Shown here: piece after piece, positions 33,974 to 40,601 of the stretch
How positions within the stretch are numbered: the stretch's first letter is position 1
Layout: every line of letters begins with the position of its first letter
NCBI RefSeq assembly: GCF_000025605.1
Contig: NC_013894.1
Span: 605,529-669,528 of the forward strand
Direction of reading: 5' to 3'
DNA: 64,000 nucleotides
Origin: Thermocrinis albus DSM 14484
GTDB lineage: Bacteria > Aquificota > Aquificia > Aquificales > Aquificaceae
Notes under the pieces: model-generated
Database searches by the model: none
Told to the model about the DNA's origin: nothing
The model's input: only the letters and a program-made list of their open reading frames with translations
Made by a program: the position numbers and the translations under genes

Positions 33974-35218
33974 ATGATCCATCACGTCGGGCTGGCAACG
34001 GATCTTTACGAACTTACCATGGCACAAAGCTATCTGGAACATGGTAAAACAGGTAGGGCCGTTTTTAGCCTCTTTGTGAGGAAACTTCCCGAAAGGAGGA
34101 ACTTTCTCGTTTCTGCAGGACTTGAAACCCTCATGGGTCTTTTGGAAAAGTTCCGATTTGGAGACACTGAGCTACGATATCTTAGATCTTTGGGTATCTT
34201 CAAAGACTGGTTTCTTGATTACCTTAGGGAGTACGATCCCTTCAGGTGCCAGTTTTACGCCTTGCCGGAAGGGACCATCTTCTTCCACAACGAACCAGTA
34301 CTGCAGGTGGAAGGGTCTCTTCCCGATGCTCAGATACTGGAGACTCTCGTCATGAACGTCATTCACTTTGAGACACTGGTGGCCTCTAAAGCGGTAAGGA
34401 GTTATCTTGTAGCAGGTGGGAAGGTTCTCATAGACTTTGGTCTTCGTAGATCCCACTCGCCTCTAGCGGGACTTTTGGCAGCTAGAGCCTCTTATTTGGC
34501 AGGTTTTATGGGAACTTCCAACCTCCAGGCAGGTATGCTGTACGGCATTCCGGTGTTGGGTACCATGGCTCATTCTTTCGTTATGGTTTTTGAGGATGAG
34601 GAAGAGGCTTTTAGAGCCTTTGCAGAAAGTTTCCCCGATAGGACAGTTTTACTTATAGACACCTACGACACATTAGAAGGTGCCAAAAAGGCGATAAAGC
34701 TTATGAAAGAGGGGATAAAAGTAGTGGGTGTGAGGATAGACAGTGGAGACATAGCCCAGCTGTGTTGGGAGGTGAGAGATCTGTTGGACAGGGAAGGTTT
34801 TTCTCACGTGAAGATAGTGGTAAGTGGCGGTGTAGATGAGGAAGATATAGAGCGATGGGTTTCCCAAAATGTACCCATAGACATTTTGGGGGTGGGTACC
34901 AAAATGGTGGTGTCTGCCGATGCGCCTTATCTAGATATAGCCTATAAGCTGGTAGAGTACGAAGGAAAACCCAAGTTTAAGCTGAGTCCCGGGAAGGCCA
35001 CCTTTCCCTACAAAAGACAGATAGTGCGGGAGAAGGAAGGTGGGTTCTTCGTAAAGGACAGGGTGATAAGGTACACAGAAGAGGGTCTTGTACAGAAGGT
35101 AAGACTTCCTGTACCTTCCCTAAAGGAAGCTCGTGAGAGACTTATGGAACAACTTTCCCAGCTTCCACCTGCCCTCAGATCCTTACAGAAGGCTCAGTAT
35201 CCTGTGGAGATAGAGTAG
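33974..35218 (+). CDS. pncB: Nicotinate phosphoribosyltransferase
   Basis: NAD salvage enzyme, 414 residues. It begins LATDLYELTMAQSYLEHG and has FSLFVRKLPERRNFLVSAGLE, DFGLRRSHSP (about residue 156), the active-site region GIPVLGTMAHSFVM (about 191-204), and VGVRIDSGDIAQLCWEVRDLL (about 252). Typical of the shorter thermophile-type enzyme. It has no Shine-Dalgarno: the bases before the ATG are the right end of the transposon, so the insertion appears to have replaced its native promoter and leader. The end overlaps argB by 44 bp in convergent orientation. Confidence 0.93.
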   Translation: MIHHVGLATDLYELTMAQSYLEHGKTGRAVFSLFVRKLPERRNFLVSAGLETLMGLLEKFRFGDTELRYLRSLGIFKDWFLDYLREYDPFRCQFYALPEGTIFFHNEPVLQVEGSLPDAQILETLVMNVIHFETLVASKAVRSYLVAGGKVLIDFGLRRSHSPLAGLLAARASYLAGFMGTSNLQAGMLYGIPVLGTMAHSFVMVFEDEEEAFRAFAESFPDRTVLLIDTYDTLEGAKKAIKLMKEGIKVVGVRIDSGDIAQLCWEVRDLLDREGFSHVKIVVSGGVDEEDIERWVSQNVPIDILGVGTKMVVSADAPYLDIAYKLVEYEGKPKFKLSPGKATFPYKRQIVREKEGGFFVKDRVIRYTEEGLVQKVRLPVPSLKEARERLMEQLSQLPPALRSLQKAQYPVEIE

Positions 35219-36107
35219 AAACCACTTCTGTCCCTATGCCTTCGTCGGTGAAAACTTCCAGAAGGATGGCGTGAGGTACCCTCCCGTCTATGATGTGGAC
35301 CTTCCTCACACCCATAGCCAACGATCTTAGAGCACTCTTTACCTTAGGAAGCATGCCACCCTTTATGACACCCTCTTTTATCAGGCGGTATGCTTCGTCC
35401 GGCGTTAGTGTTGGAATCACGCGACCCTCTGCGTCCTTTATCCCCTCTGTATCTGTCATAAAGATTATCTTTTCGGCTTTTAAGGCAGCTGCCACTTCAC
35501 AGGCTACTAAATCGGCGTTTATGTTGTAGGCTTCCCCTTCATCCCCTACCCCCACCGGAGCTATCACAGGTATGTAACCTTTCTCCAGCAAAGTCCTAAG
35601 GAGCTCTACATTCACCTCTTCCACCTCCCCTACAAAACCTAGGTCTTCCTCCGGTGGCTCAAGACCCAACTCCCTGAAGTACCTCACTTTATCCAGTTTT
35701 CTGGCTTTTATGAGCTGTCCGTCCCTACCGGAAAGACCCACCGCATAAACTTTTTTACCACTGTGGGTGTTGATGAGAGCCACTATGTCCTTGTTGATGT
35801 CTCCAGACAGGACCATCTCCACCACGTGCATGGTTTCTTGATCCGTCTTTCTCATACCCCCTACGAAGTGAGGCTTTATACCCATCTTTTCCAAGGTTTT
35901 GCTGATCTGAGGACCTCCACCATGAACAACCACCACCTTTATACCTACGTAACTCAGGAGCACTACATCCCTGGCAAAACTGTCCCTCAAACCCTCCTCC
36001 ACCATAGCTGAACCACCGTACTTGATGACGAATACTTTTCCGTAAAACTCCCTTATGTAAGGTAAAGCGGACTGAAGTATCTTGGCACGGTATATTAGTT
36101 CCTCCAC
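35175..36107 (-). CDS. argB: Acetylglutamate kinase
   Basis: Second step of arginine synthesis. The 310-residue amino acid kinase has VIKYGGSAM near residue 28, VVVHGGGPQI near 61, GLSGRDGQLI near 124, YNINADLVACEVAAAL near 195 and GGMLPKV near 248. The longer N-terminal helix (EELIYRAKILQSALPYIREFYG) is the form found in arginine-sensitive hexameric enzymes. The GTG start at 36107 lies 7 nt after TAAAAT (36120-36115), so the message may be leaderless. The 3' end overlaps pncB by 44 bp. Confidence 0.94.
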   Translation of the reverse strand: MEELIYRAKILQSALPYIREFYGKVFVIKYGGSAMVEEGLRDSFARDVVLLSYVGIKVVVVHGGGPQISKTLEKMGIKPHFVGGMRKTDQETMHVVEMVLSGDINKDIVALINTHSGKKVYAVGLSGRDGQLIKARKLDKVRYFRELGLEPPEEDLGFVGEVEEVNVELLRTLLEKGYIPVIAPVGVGDEGEAYNINADLVACEVAAALKAEKIIFMTDTEGIKDAEGRVIPTLTPDEAYRLIKEGVIKGGMLPKVKSALRSLAMGVRKVHIIDGRVPHAILLEVFTDEGIGTEVVSTLSPQDTEPSVRI

Positions 36108-36318
36108 AAAGTGTATTTTAGCAGAAAAGTCCCTTCTAGGATCTTCTTTCCCTGATATACGAGATTGTTATCCCTGACCCCAAAAACGAAAGTTGAAAAA
36201 AGAATGCGCTATAAGAAACTTTACAGCATTGCTTCCGACCCCCGTTTGCTCTTTGAAGTCGCATTTTGTTTCTCATAAGCTATAGTATAAAAGCTTGATC
36301 CCCCTTCTTACTCTCCTT

Positions 36319-36349
36319 TAATGTAAAATAAATTCTCCTGCATGACCTT
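36319..36349. repeat. 31-bp direct repeat, copy 1
   Basis: This unit starts TAATGTAAAATAAATTCTCC and ends CATGACCTT. It is identical in 30 of 31 positions to the second copy. The two copies are 96 bp apart, measured start to start. Confidence 0.85.
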
Positions 36350-36414
36350 ACTGAAACCTTTGTCTTTCAACGCTTTGCTGTAGATATCTAAACCTGTTTT
36401 TTAGTGTTTGCAGA

Positions 36415-36445
36415 TAATGTAAAATAAATTCTCCTACATGACCTT
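36415..36445. repeat. 31-bp direct repeat, copy 2
   Basis: Second copy of the unit at 36319-36349, differing at one base (CTCCTACATG against CTCCTGCATG). No third copy or Cas gene was seen in the window. Confidence 0.85.
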
Positions 36446-36494
36446 GTGTATGCATTGTCCACTATGAAAAATTAAACTTTTTTGGATAGATAGC

Positions 36495-36557
36495 AGCCCC
36501 GGACCTAAAAACGCTATAAATCCTTGATACTTTTTACATTTGGCTAAGCCCGGGGCT
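36495..36557. repeat. 63-bp segment bounded by an 8-bp inverted repeat
   Basis: AGCCCCGG (36495-36502) and its exact complement CCGGGGCT (36550-36557) flank an AT-rich core. In RNA it would be a GC-capped long hairpin; in DNA it could be a small transposon remnant. It lies just beyond the obgE stop, so a 3'-end role for obgE is also possible. Confidence 0.55.
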
Positions 36558-36584
36558 ATACTTTATTATAATCCAGCTGAGAAT

Positions 36585-37598
36585 TTATGCAACATGTTTG
36601 ACAGTTCCTACATACACACTCCACAAGGTATCCACCAGTTGATCAAGGCCCTCACCGGTAACGGCAGACACAGCCAGAAAGGGATATCCCATGTCTTCAA
36701 AGGTTCTTTTCAAAGTATCCAGTTTTGTCCTGTCGCTGAGAGCGTCCAGTTTTGTCCCCACCACTATCTGTGGTTTCTTGAGAAGTTCCTCACTGTACTC
36801 GCCTAGCTCTTTGTTTACTATCCTGAAAGCCTCCACAGGATCCATACTGGCACCGTCCGATATATCCACAAGGTGAAGGAGGATCCTCGTTCTTTCTATG
36901 TGGCGTAAAAACTCGTGTCCCAGTCCTCTTCCTTGAGAGGCACCTTCTATGAGTCCAGGTATGTCGGCCAGTACAAGTCTTCTCTCTTCGTCTATCTCTA
37001 AAACACCTAGCACAGGACTCAGAGTGGTAAAGGGATAGTCAGCTATCTTTGGTCTTGCTCTCGTAAGTTTAGAGATTAGGGTGGATTTTCCTGCGTTGGG
37101 AAGCCCTACGAGACCTACATCCGCTATAAGTTTCAGCTCCAGTATTATCCAGCGCTCTTCTCCCTCCTGTCCTTTCTCTGCGTACCTGGGTGCCTGATGG
37201 GTGGGTGTAGCGAACCTTGCGTTACCTCTACCACCTCTTCCTCCCTTTGCCACCACACATCTCTGACCCTCCTCCACTATGTCACAGATCACCTCACCAG
37301 TTAATGCATCCTTCACTACAGTCCCAAGGGGAACTTCTAGCACCAGATCCTCTCCGTCTTTTCCATGTTGGTTCTTCCCTTTACCGTGTTCTCCATCTTT
37401 AGCTTTGAAATGTTTCTTGTACTTAAAGTCCAAGAGAGTATGCTTTCTGGATGTGCCCACTAAAATCACGCTCCCCCCGTTCCCTCCATCACCTCCGGCA
37501 GGTCCTCCAAAGGGTCTGTACTTTTCTCTGAGGAAGGCTACCGCTCCATCTCCACCTCTTCCGCCCTTTACCCATATCTTCACCCGATCCACAAACAT
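36585..37598 (-). CDS. obgE: GTPase Obg/CgtA
   Basis: Ribosome-assembly GTPase, 337 residues. The glycine-rich Obg domain occupies residues 1-156 (FVDRVKIWVKGGRGGDGAVAF, GGPAGGDGGNGG, GGRGGRGNARF). The G domain has GLPNAGKSTL near residue 166, DIPGLIEGA near 212 and TKLD near 280. There is no extended acidic C-terminal tail. TAATAT (37612-37607) ends 8 nt before the ATG and no Shine-Dalgarno is present, so the message is probably leaderless. Confidence 0.95.
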   Translation of the reverse strand: MFVDRVKIWVKGGRGGDGAVAFLREKYRPFGGPAGGDGGNGGSVILVGTSRKHTLLDFKYKKHFKAKDGEHGKGKNQHGKDGEDLVLEVPLGTVVKDALTGEVICDIVEEGQRCVVAKGGRGGRGNARFATPTHQAPRYAEKGQEGEERWIILELKLIADVGLVGLPNAGKSTLISKLTRARPKIADYPFTTLSPVLGVLEIDEERRLVLADIPGLIEGASQGRGLGHEFLRHIERTRILLHLVDISDGASMDPVEAFRIVNKELGEYSEELLKKPQIVVGTKLDALSDRTKLDTLKRTFEDMGYPFLAVSAVTGEGLDQLVDTLWSVYVGTVKHVA

Positions 37599-37627
37599 GG
37601 TGCTACATATTAAAATACATCAGTGCT

Positions 37628-38065
37628 ATGGAATACAGAGGGTGTAAGATACCGGAAGACCTTTACTATGACATAGAAAACCAGGTTTGGTATAAGCTGG
37701 AGGAAGATGGCACCGTAAGGGTTGGTGCCACCGACGTGGGACAGACACGAGCCGGTAGGATGGTGAACGTACGTATAAAGCCTCCCGGTAAACATGTTCC
37801 GAAAGGAAAACCTATAGCTTCTCTGGAAAGTGGTAAATGGACAGGTCCTATACCCGCCGTCATAGAGGGTGAGGTGGTGGAACGGAACGAGAAACTCTTC
37901 GATCAGCCGGATCTCATAAACGATGACCCATACGGAGAGGGCTGGATCGCCAGAATAAAACCGGTCAATTTGGAAAGGGATCTTAAGGATCTCCTCACAG
38001 GACAGGAAGCGGTAAGGGCCATGAAGGAGTACATAGACAGGGAAGGTGTGGAGTGTAAAGGTTAG
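37628..38065 (+). CDS. GcvH-like lipoyl protein, possibly the LbpA type of sulfur oxidation
   Basis: A 145-residue lipoyl-domain protein resembling glycine cleavage H protein (VWYKLEEDGTVRVGATDVGQTRAG; NDDPYGEGWIARIKP). The lipoylated lysine lies in SLESGKWTGPIPA (about residue 74). Ordinary GcvH usually has ESVKA at this point. The ESGKW form is the one described for lipoate-binding proteins (LbpA) that work with the sHdr sulfur-oxidation complex in Aquificales and others. No hdr or gcv genes are in the window, so the assignment is open. A TAAAAT box lies 11 nt before the ATG, next to the divergent obgE promoter. Confidence 0.72.
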   Translation: MEYRGCKIPEDLYYDIENQVWYKLEEDGTVRVGATDVGQTRAGRMVNVRIKPPGKHVPKGKPIASLESGKWTGPIPAVIEGEVVERNEKLFDQPDLINDDPYGEGWIARIKPVNLERDLKDLLTGQEAVRAMKEYIDREGVECKG

Positions 38066-38541
38066 GGACAGTTGAACTTTTCACGAAGTTTCACCTCCAC
38101 ATAAGGATGTACTAGGCCTGACACACAACCGCAGTAAGAAGCTATGTCCCTCACGATGGTGGAACTTATATGGATGTACTCTTGAGATGGCATCATGAAT
38201 ACCGTCTCTACACCGGCCAGTTTGAAGTTGTTTAGGGCTATCTGAAGTTCGTACTCAAAGTCTGTAAAAAGTCTGACGCCTCGCACGATGAGCCTTATGT
38301 TCTCCCTTCTCATGAAGTCTACCAGAAGACCCTCAAACCACCTTACCTTTACGTTGGGAAGATCTTCCACCATCTTGGCGAACATATCCACTCGCTCCTC
38401 TACCGAAAAGAGGAGGTTCTTGCGAGGGCTTTTGGCCACCGCCACTATCACCTCGTCGAACACTGCGCAGCTTCTTCTTACTATATCCAAGTGTCCCAGA
38501 TGGGGAGGGTCAAAAGTTCCCGGATAAACCACCTTCGTCAT
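38062..38541 (-). CDS. coaD: Phosphopantetheine adenylyltransferase
   Basis: Penultimate step of coenzyme A synthesis. The 159-residue nucleotidyltransferase has YPGTFDPPHLGHLDIV near residue 6, VRGVRLFTDFEYELQIALNN near 87 and the ISSTIVRDIA motif near 126. It overlaps rsmD by 32 bp at its start, a common rsmD-coaD pairing in bacteria, and its stop overlaps the convergent lipoyl-protein gene by four bases. Confidence 0.95.
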   Translation of the reverse strand: MTKVVYPGTFDPPHLGHLDIVRRSCAVFDEVIVAVAKSPRKNLLFSVEERVDMFAKMVEDLPNVKVRWFEGLLVDFMRRENIRLIVRGVRLFTDFEYELQIALNNFKLAGVETVFMMPSQEYIHISSTIVRDIASYCGCVSGLVHPYVEVKLREKFNCP

Positions 38542-38995
38542 GTTCCTTCCTCCATATGGAGAGTACGGTATCCCCGTACCTTCTTACCTCATGGGCACCG
38601 AAGTTTTTGTCTTTTCTGTGCTCCAATATAAAGATGCCCCCAGGTTTCAGCTTTTTTATGGATAATTCTATGAGTTTTTCGTAATTTTTGTAGTCATAAG
38701 GTGGATCTGCAAATATTATATCAGCCTCCTCATTCATACCGATTAGGAACTGTAGTGCATCCATTTTGTAGACATTTTTCCCAACCTTTCCCTTTATAAT
38801 TTCGGCAAGTTTCTGATTTTTTTCCACAAAAATAACCCTTGCACCCCTCTCCAAAGCCGTCATACCTATCTGACCTGTACCTGCAAACAAATCCAAGAAA
38901 AGCTTCTCCCTTATATCCCCCAGTATGTTAAAGACAGCCTGTTTTACGAGGGAGGAAGTGGGTCTGAGGCGGCTTTTACCTGTTGATTTTTTCAT
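38510..38995 (-). CDS. rsmD: 16S rRNA (guanine966-N2)-methyltransferase
   Basis: A 161-residue SAM-dependent methyltransferase: RPTSSLVKQAVFNIL near residue 11, SAM motif LDLFAGTGQIGMTALERGA near 33 and catalytic DPPYDY near 95. ATG 38995 is chosen because TATAAT (39008-39003) ends 7 nt upstream; a longer frame would reach across that promoter into the speD leader. Slightly shorter than E. coli RsmD. coaD follows with a 32-bp overlap. Confidence 0.92.
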   Translation of the reverse strand: MKKSTGKSRLRPTSSLVKQAVFNILGDIREKLFLDLFAGTGQIGMTALERGARVIFVEKNQKLAEIIKGKVGKNVYKMDALQFLIGMNEEADIIFADPPYDYKNYEKLIELSIKKLKPGGIFILEHRKDKNFGAHEVRRYGDTVLSIWRKEHDEGGLSGNF

Positions 38996-39010
38996 AAAGT
39001 GTATTATAAT
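38983..39010 (+). promoter_or_regulatory. Promoter of the speD leader, sharing its -10 with rsmD
   Basis: TTGATT (38983-38988), a 16-nt spacer and TATAAT (39005-39010) direct plus-strand transcription toward the small leader ORF and speD. The overlapping ATTATAAT also reads TATAAT on the minus strand (39008-39003), 7 nt before the rsmD ATG. Confidence 0.6.
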
Positions 39011-39038
39011 GTATCTTCTGTTTGAAAGGAGGTTTGAC

Positions 39039-39119
39039 ATGTGGTGGCTTTTTAAACTTCTCAAAAATCTTGACAAGGAGGAGAAGAAATGGCAAAAGCC
39101 CTCGGACTGCATATCATAG
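39039..39119 (+). CDS. 26-residue leader ORF overlapping speD
   Basis: An AAAGGAGG (about 39026-39032) lies 6 nt before an ATG that opens a 26-codon ORF rich in W, K and L (MWWLFKLLKNLDKEEKKW then QKPSDCIS). The ORF contains the speD ribosome site (AAGGAGGAG) as its Asp-Lys-Glu-Glu codons. It ends at a TAG 28 nt inside speD in another frame. Its ribosome site is stronger than most in the window, so ribosomes should translate it and meet the speD start. A role in coupling or in polyamine/SAM-dependent control is inference. Confidence 0.55.
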   Translation: MWWLFKLLKNLDKEEKKWQKPSDCIS

Positions 39120-39484
39120 CGGACCTGCACGGTGTAAACCCTGAACTCATAGACAGGGTGGAAGACATAAGACACCTGCTGGAAACGGCGGTGAAGGTGG
39201 CCGGCCTTACCAAGATCTCCTCTCACTACTATCAGTTTCAACCTCACGGTGCCACAGGTGTGGTTCTATTGGCGGAGTCCCACATCTCCATTCACACGTG
39301 GCCAGAACACGGTCTTGCCACGGTAGACGTGTACACGTGTGGAGATCCGGCCAAGGCCTACAAAGCTATGGACTACATCATTTCCCATCTTGAACCCAGC
39401 AGGGTGGATAAACAGGTTCATGAGCGAGGAATAGTGGAAGAGTCCGAGGGTTACCAGTTGCCACAGGTTCTTCTTAGGGTATAA
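39089..39484 (+). CDS. speD: S-adenosylmethionine decarboxylase proenzyme
   Basis: Produces decarboxylated SAM for polyamine synthesis. The 131-residue class 1B proenzyme begins ALGLHIIADLHG. It carries the self-cleavage site ESHISIHTWPEHGLATVDVYTCG (Ser near residue 67 becomes the pyruvoyl group; His and Cys catalytic residues follow). AAGGAGGAG stands 5 nt before the ATG, within the leader ORF. Its stop codon overlaps the -10 box of the following tRNA-Ala. Confidence 0.95.
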   Translation: MAKALGLHIIADLHGVNPELIDRVEDIRHLLETAVKVAGLTKISSHYYQFQPHGATGVVLLAESHISIHTWPEHGLATVDVYTCGDPAKAYKAMDYIISHLEPSRVDKQVHERGIVEESEGYQLPQVLLRV

Positions 39485-39485
39485 T
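39458..39485 (+). promoter_or_regulatory. Promoter of tRNA-Ala
   Basis: TTGCCA (39458-39463), a 16-nt spacer and TATAAT (39480-39485) lie across the last codons of speD, with the -10 overlapping its stop codon. Transcription would start about 9 nt before the tRNA. Confidence 0.65.
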
Positions 39486-39500
39486 AGTTAATATAAGGTA

Positions 39501-39575
39501 GGGGCGGTAGCTCAGTGGGAGAGCGCCTGCTTGGCGTGTAGGAGGTCGGGGGTTCGAATCCCCTCCGCTCCACCA
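39501..39575 (+). tRNA. tRNA-Ala (anticodon GGC)
   Basis: The acceptor pairs GGGGCGG with CCGCTCC and the discriminator is A. The anticodon stem CCTGC/GTAGG encloses loop TTGGCGT (anticodon GGC), and the T arm is GGTTCGAATCC. Unlike the other complete tRNAs of this window, CCA is encoded (39573-39575). It is convergent with infC, whose stop codon starts one base after the CCA. Confidence 0.96.
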
Positions 39576-39576
39576 T

Positions 39577-40092
39577 TTACTTTTTCTTGGGAAGTAAAGC
39601 GAAGGACAGAAAGTTTCCCTCCTTCTTGGGAGGAGATTCCAGCTGACTCACGTCGGAGAGTTCTTCCAGTATTCTCTGTACCAGACGATCTCCCAGTTCG
39701 GGGTGTAAATTTTCCCTACCCCTGAACCTTATCCTCACCCTCACCTTATCTCCGTCCTCGAGGAACTCCCTCATGTGTTTTAGCTTCACCTTAAGGTCAT
39801 GTTCATCTATGCGCGGGTTCATCATAATATCCTTCACTTCCATAGAGTGTTCTTTCTGTTTCTTACGAGCCTCTTTCTCTTTCTTTCTAAGTTCGTAAAG
39901 AAACTTACCGTAGTCCAGCAGTTTGCATACGGGAGGGTTAGCATTTGGAGCCACTTCCACCAGATCCAACCCCCTCTCTTCCGCTATCTTCAGAGCCTCT
40001 TGCAACGGTACTATGCCTATCTGCTTTCCCGTCTCATCGATAAGCCTAACCTCCTTTGCCCTTATCTGTCTGTTTATCCTGTAGTTTTGCAT
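39577..40092 (-). CDS. infC: Translation initiation factor IF-3
   Basis: A 171-residue IF-3: N-domain NYRINRQIRAKEVRLIDETGKQIGIVPLQEAL, then the conserved DYGKFLYELRKKEKEARKKQ linker and a C-domain with RIDEHDLKVKLKHMREFLEDGDKVRVRIRFRGRE. An ordinary AUG start (40092) follows AAAGGTG; a GTG two codons upstream is less likely. The rare AUU start used for autoregulation in E. coli is not present. rpmI and rplT do not follow. Structured RNA element copy C ends 13 nt before its start. Confidence 0.95.
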   Translation of the reverse strand: MQNYRINRQIRAKEVRLIDETGKQIGIVPLQEALKIAEERGLDLVEVAPNANPPVCKLLDYGKFLYELRKKEKEARKKQKEHSMEVKDIMMNPRIDEHDLKVKLKHMREFLEDGDKVRVRIRFRGRENLHPELGDRLVQRILEELSDVSQLESPPKKEGNFLSFALLPKKK

Positions 40093-40601
40093 GCACACCT
40101 TTCTGACCGGACGTACTCTGTCCGGTGCCGGGCTATTTGTATAGCGCCCTTTAGGCTGAGGATGTACCCGGCAGGCGCTATTTCCCCAGCCTTGTGTTCA
40201 TTTACTGTGTGAAAAAGATGGTACATAGCCACAAAAAACTGCAGCAAGAAGAGGGAAAGAGACAGATAAGAGAGTCTTCTGAAACGTACCCTCATGGGAT
40301 GATGGACAGATATAAGGTCTATGTTACCTAACTTCCTCTTCTCTTTCTTCATATACAAGGAGAGAGAATAACTCAGTAAGAGCAGTGAAAGAAGGACAAT
40401 GTCCATGAGCTTTAAACCACCCAGAACAATCTTCAGCATCAACAAAGACAGAGCCACCATGTAAAATCTGGCCAGTATCCTACCGTAAAATCTACCTGCT
40501 AGATCCTTGTACTCTTTCTCTCTGAGTAACACGGGTGCTACAACGCTCACCAGCATAAAGAGGGATCCGGTGTAGAGAGAGAGAAGAAGCACCTCAATCA
40601 T
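40074..40601 (-). CDS. DUF4149/TMEM205-like membrane protein with a C-terminus read through an RNA element
   Basis: A 175-residue frame with four hydrophobic segments in about residues 1-135 (LLLSLYTGSLFMLVSVVAPVLL; MVALSLLMLKIVLGGLKL; MDIVLLSLLLLSYSLSLYM; LSLSLFLLQFFVAMYHLF) and an RVRFRRLSYLSLS stretch, like DUF4149/TMEM205 proteins. After HTVNEHK the frame has no stop. It passes through the whole of RNA element copy C, adding a polar, basic tail of about 40 residues, and ends inside infC. This looks as if the element displaced the original stop codon. The start overlaps the diguanylate cyclase stop by 8 nt. Confidence 0.65.
   Translation of the reverse strand: MIEVLLLSLYTGSLFMLVSVVAPVLLREKEYKDLAGRFYGRILARFYMVALSLLMLKIVLGGLKLMDIVLLSLLLLSYSLSLYMKKEKRKLGNIDLISVHHPMRVRFRRLSYLSLSLFLLQFFVAMYHLFHTVNEHKAGEIAPAGYILSLKGAIQIARHRTEYVRSERCACKTTG
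40106..40181 (-). ncRNA. Structured RNA element, copy C (upstream of infC)
   Basis: Minus strand. Helix 1 GGCTGGGG (40181-40174) pairs with CCTCAGCC in eight pairs with a sequence different from copies A, B and D. GCGCCT and TGCCGGGT in the loop pair with downstream GGGCGC and GCCCGGCA as in copy A. The joints AAATA, TAAA and TATACAAATA are conserved. The terminal hairpin is ACCGGAC/GTCCGGT (40126-40106), ending 13 nt before the infC ATG and just ahead of its AAAGGTG. Unlike the other copies, its 5' half lies inside an upstream reading frame. Confidence 0.7.

Larger units (their letters stand above)
36121..36584. other. 464-bp AT-rich gap without a gene
   Basis: This is the only long non-coding stretch of the window. 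No open frame with a ribosome site was found, and no tRNA. It holds a 31-bp direct repeat pair, an 8-bp inverted repeat around a 47-bp core, and a weaker inverted pair (GCGCTATAAGAAAC near 36208 and GTTTCTCATAAGC near 36270). Base composition is clearly more AT-rich than the flanks. It lies between the 3' end of obgE and the 5' side of argB. Confidence 0.7.

Noticed and set aside
36319-36445. CRISPR array from the 31-bp direct repeats
   Set aside because: Only two copies with a 65-nt interval, longer than ordinary spacers, no further repeats and no cas genes in the window.
22946-40181. Intrinsic terminators at the RNA element positions
   Set aside because: The hairpins are not followed by T-runs, and they end next to ribosome sites rather than at transcript ends.
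40093-40200. L20-type leader in front of infC
   Set aside because: infC is not followed by rpmI and rplT here, and the upstream structure is the same element found before forA, forE and korB.
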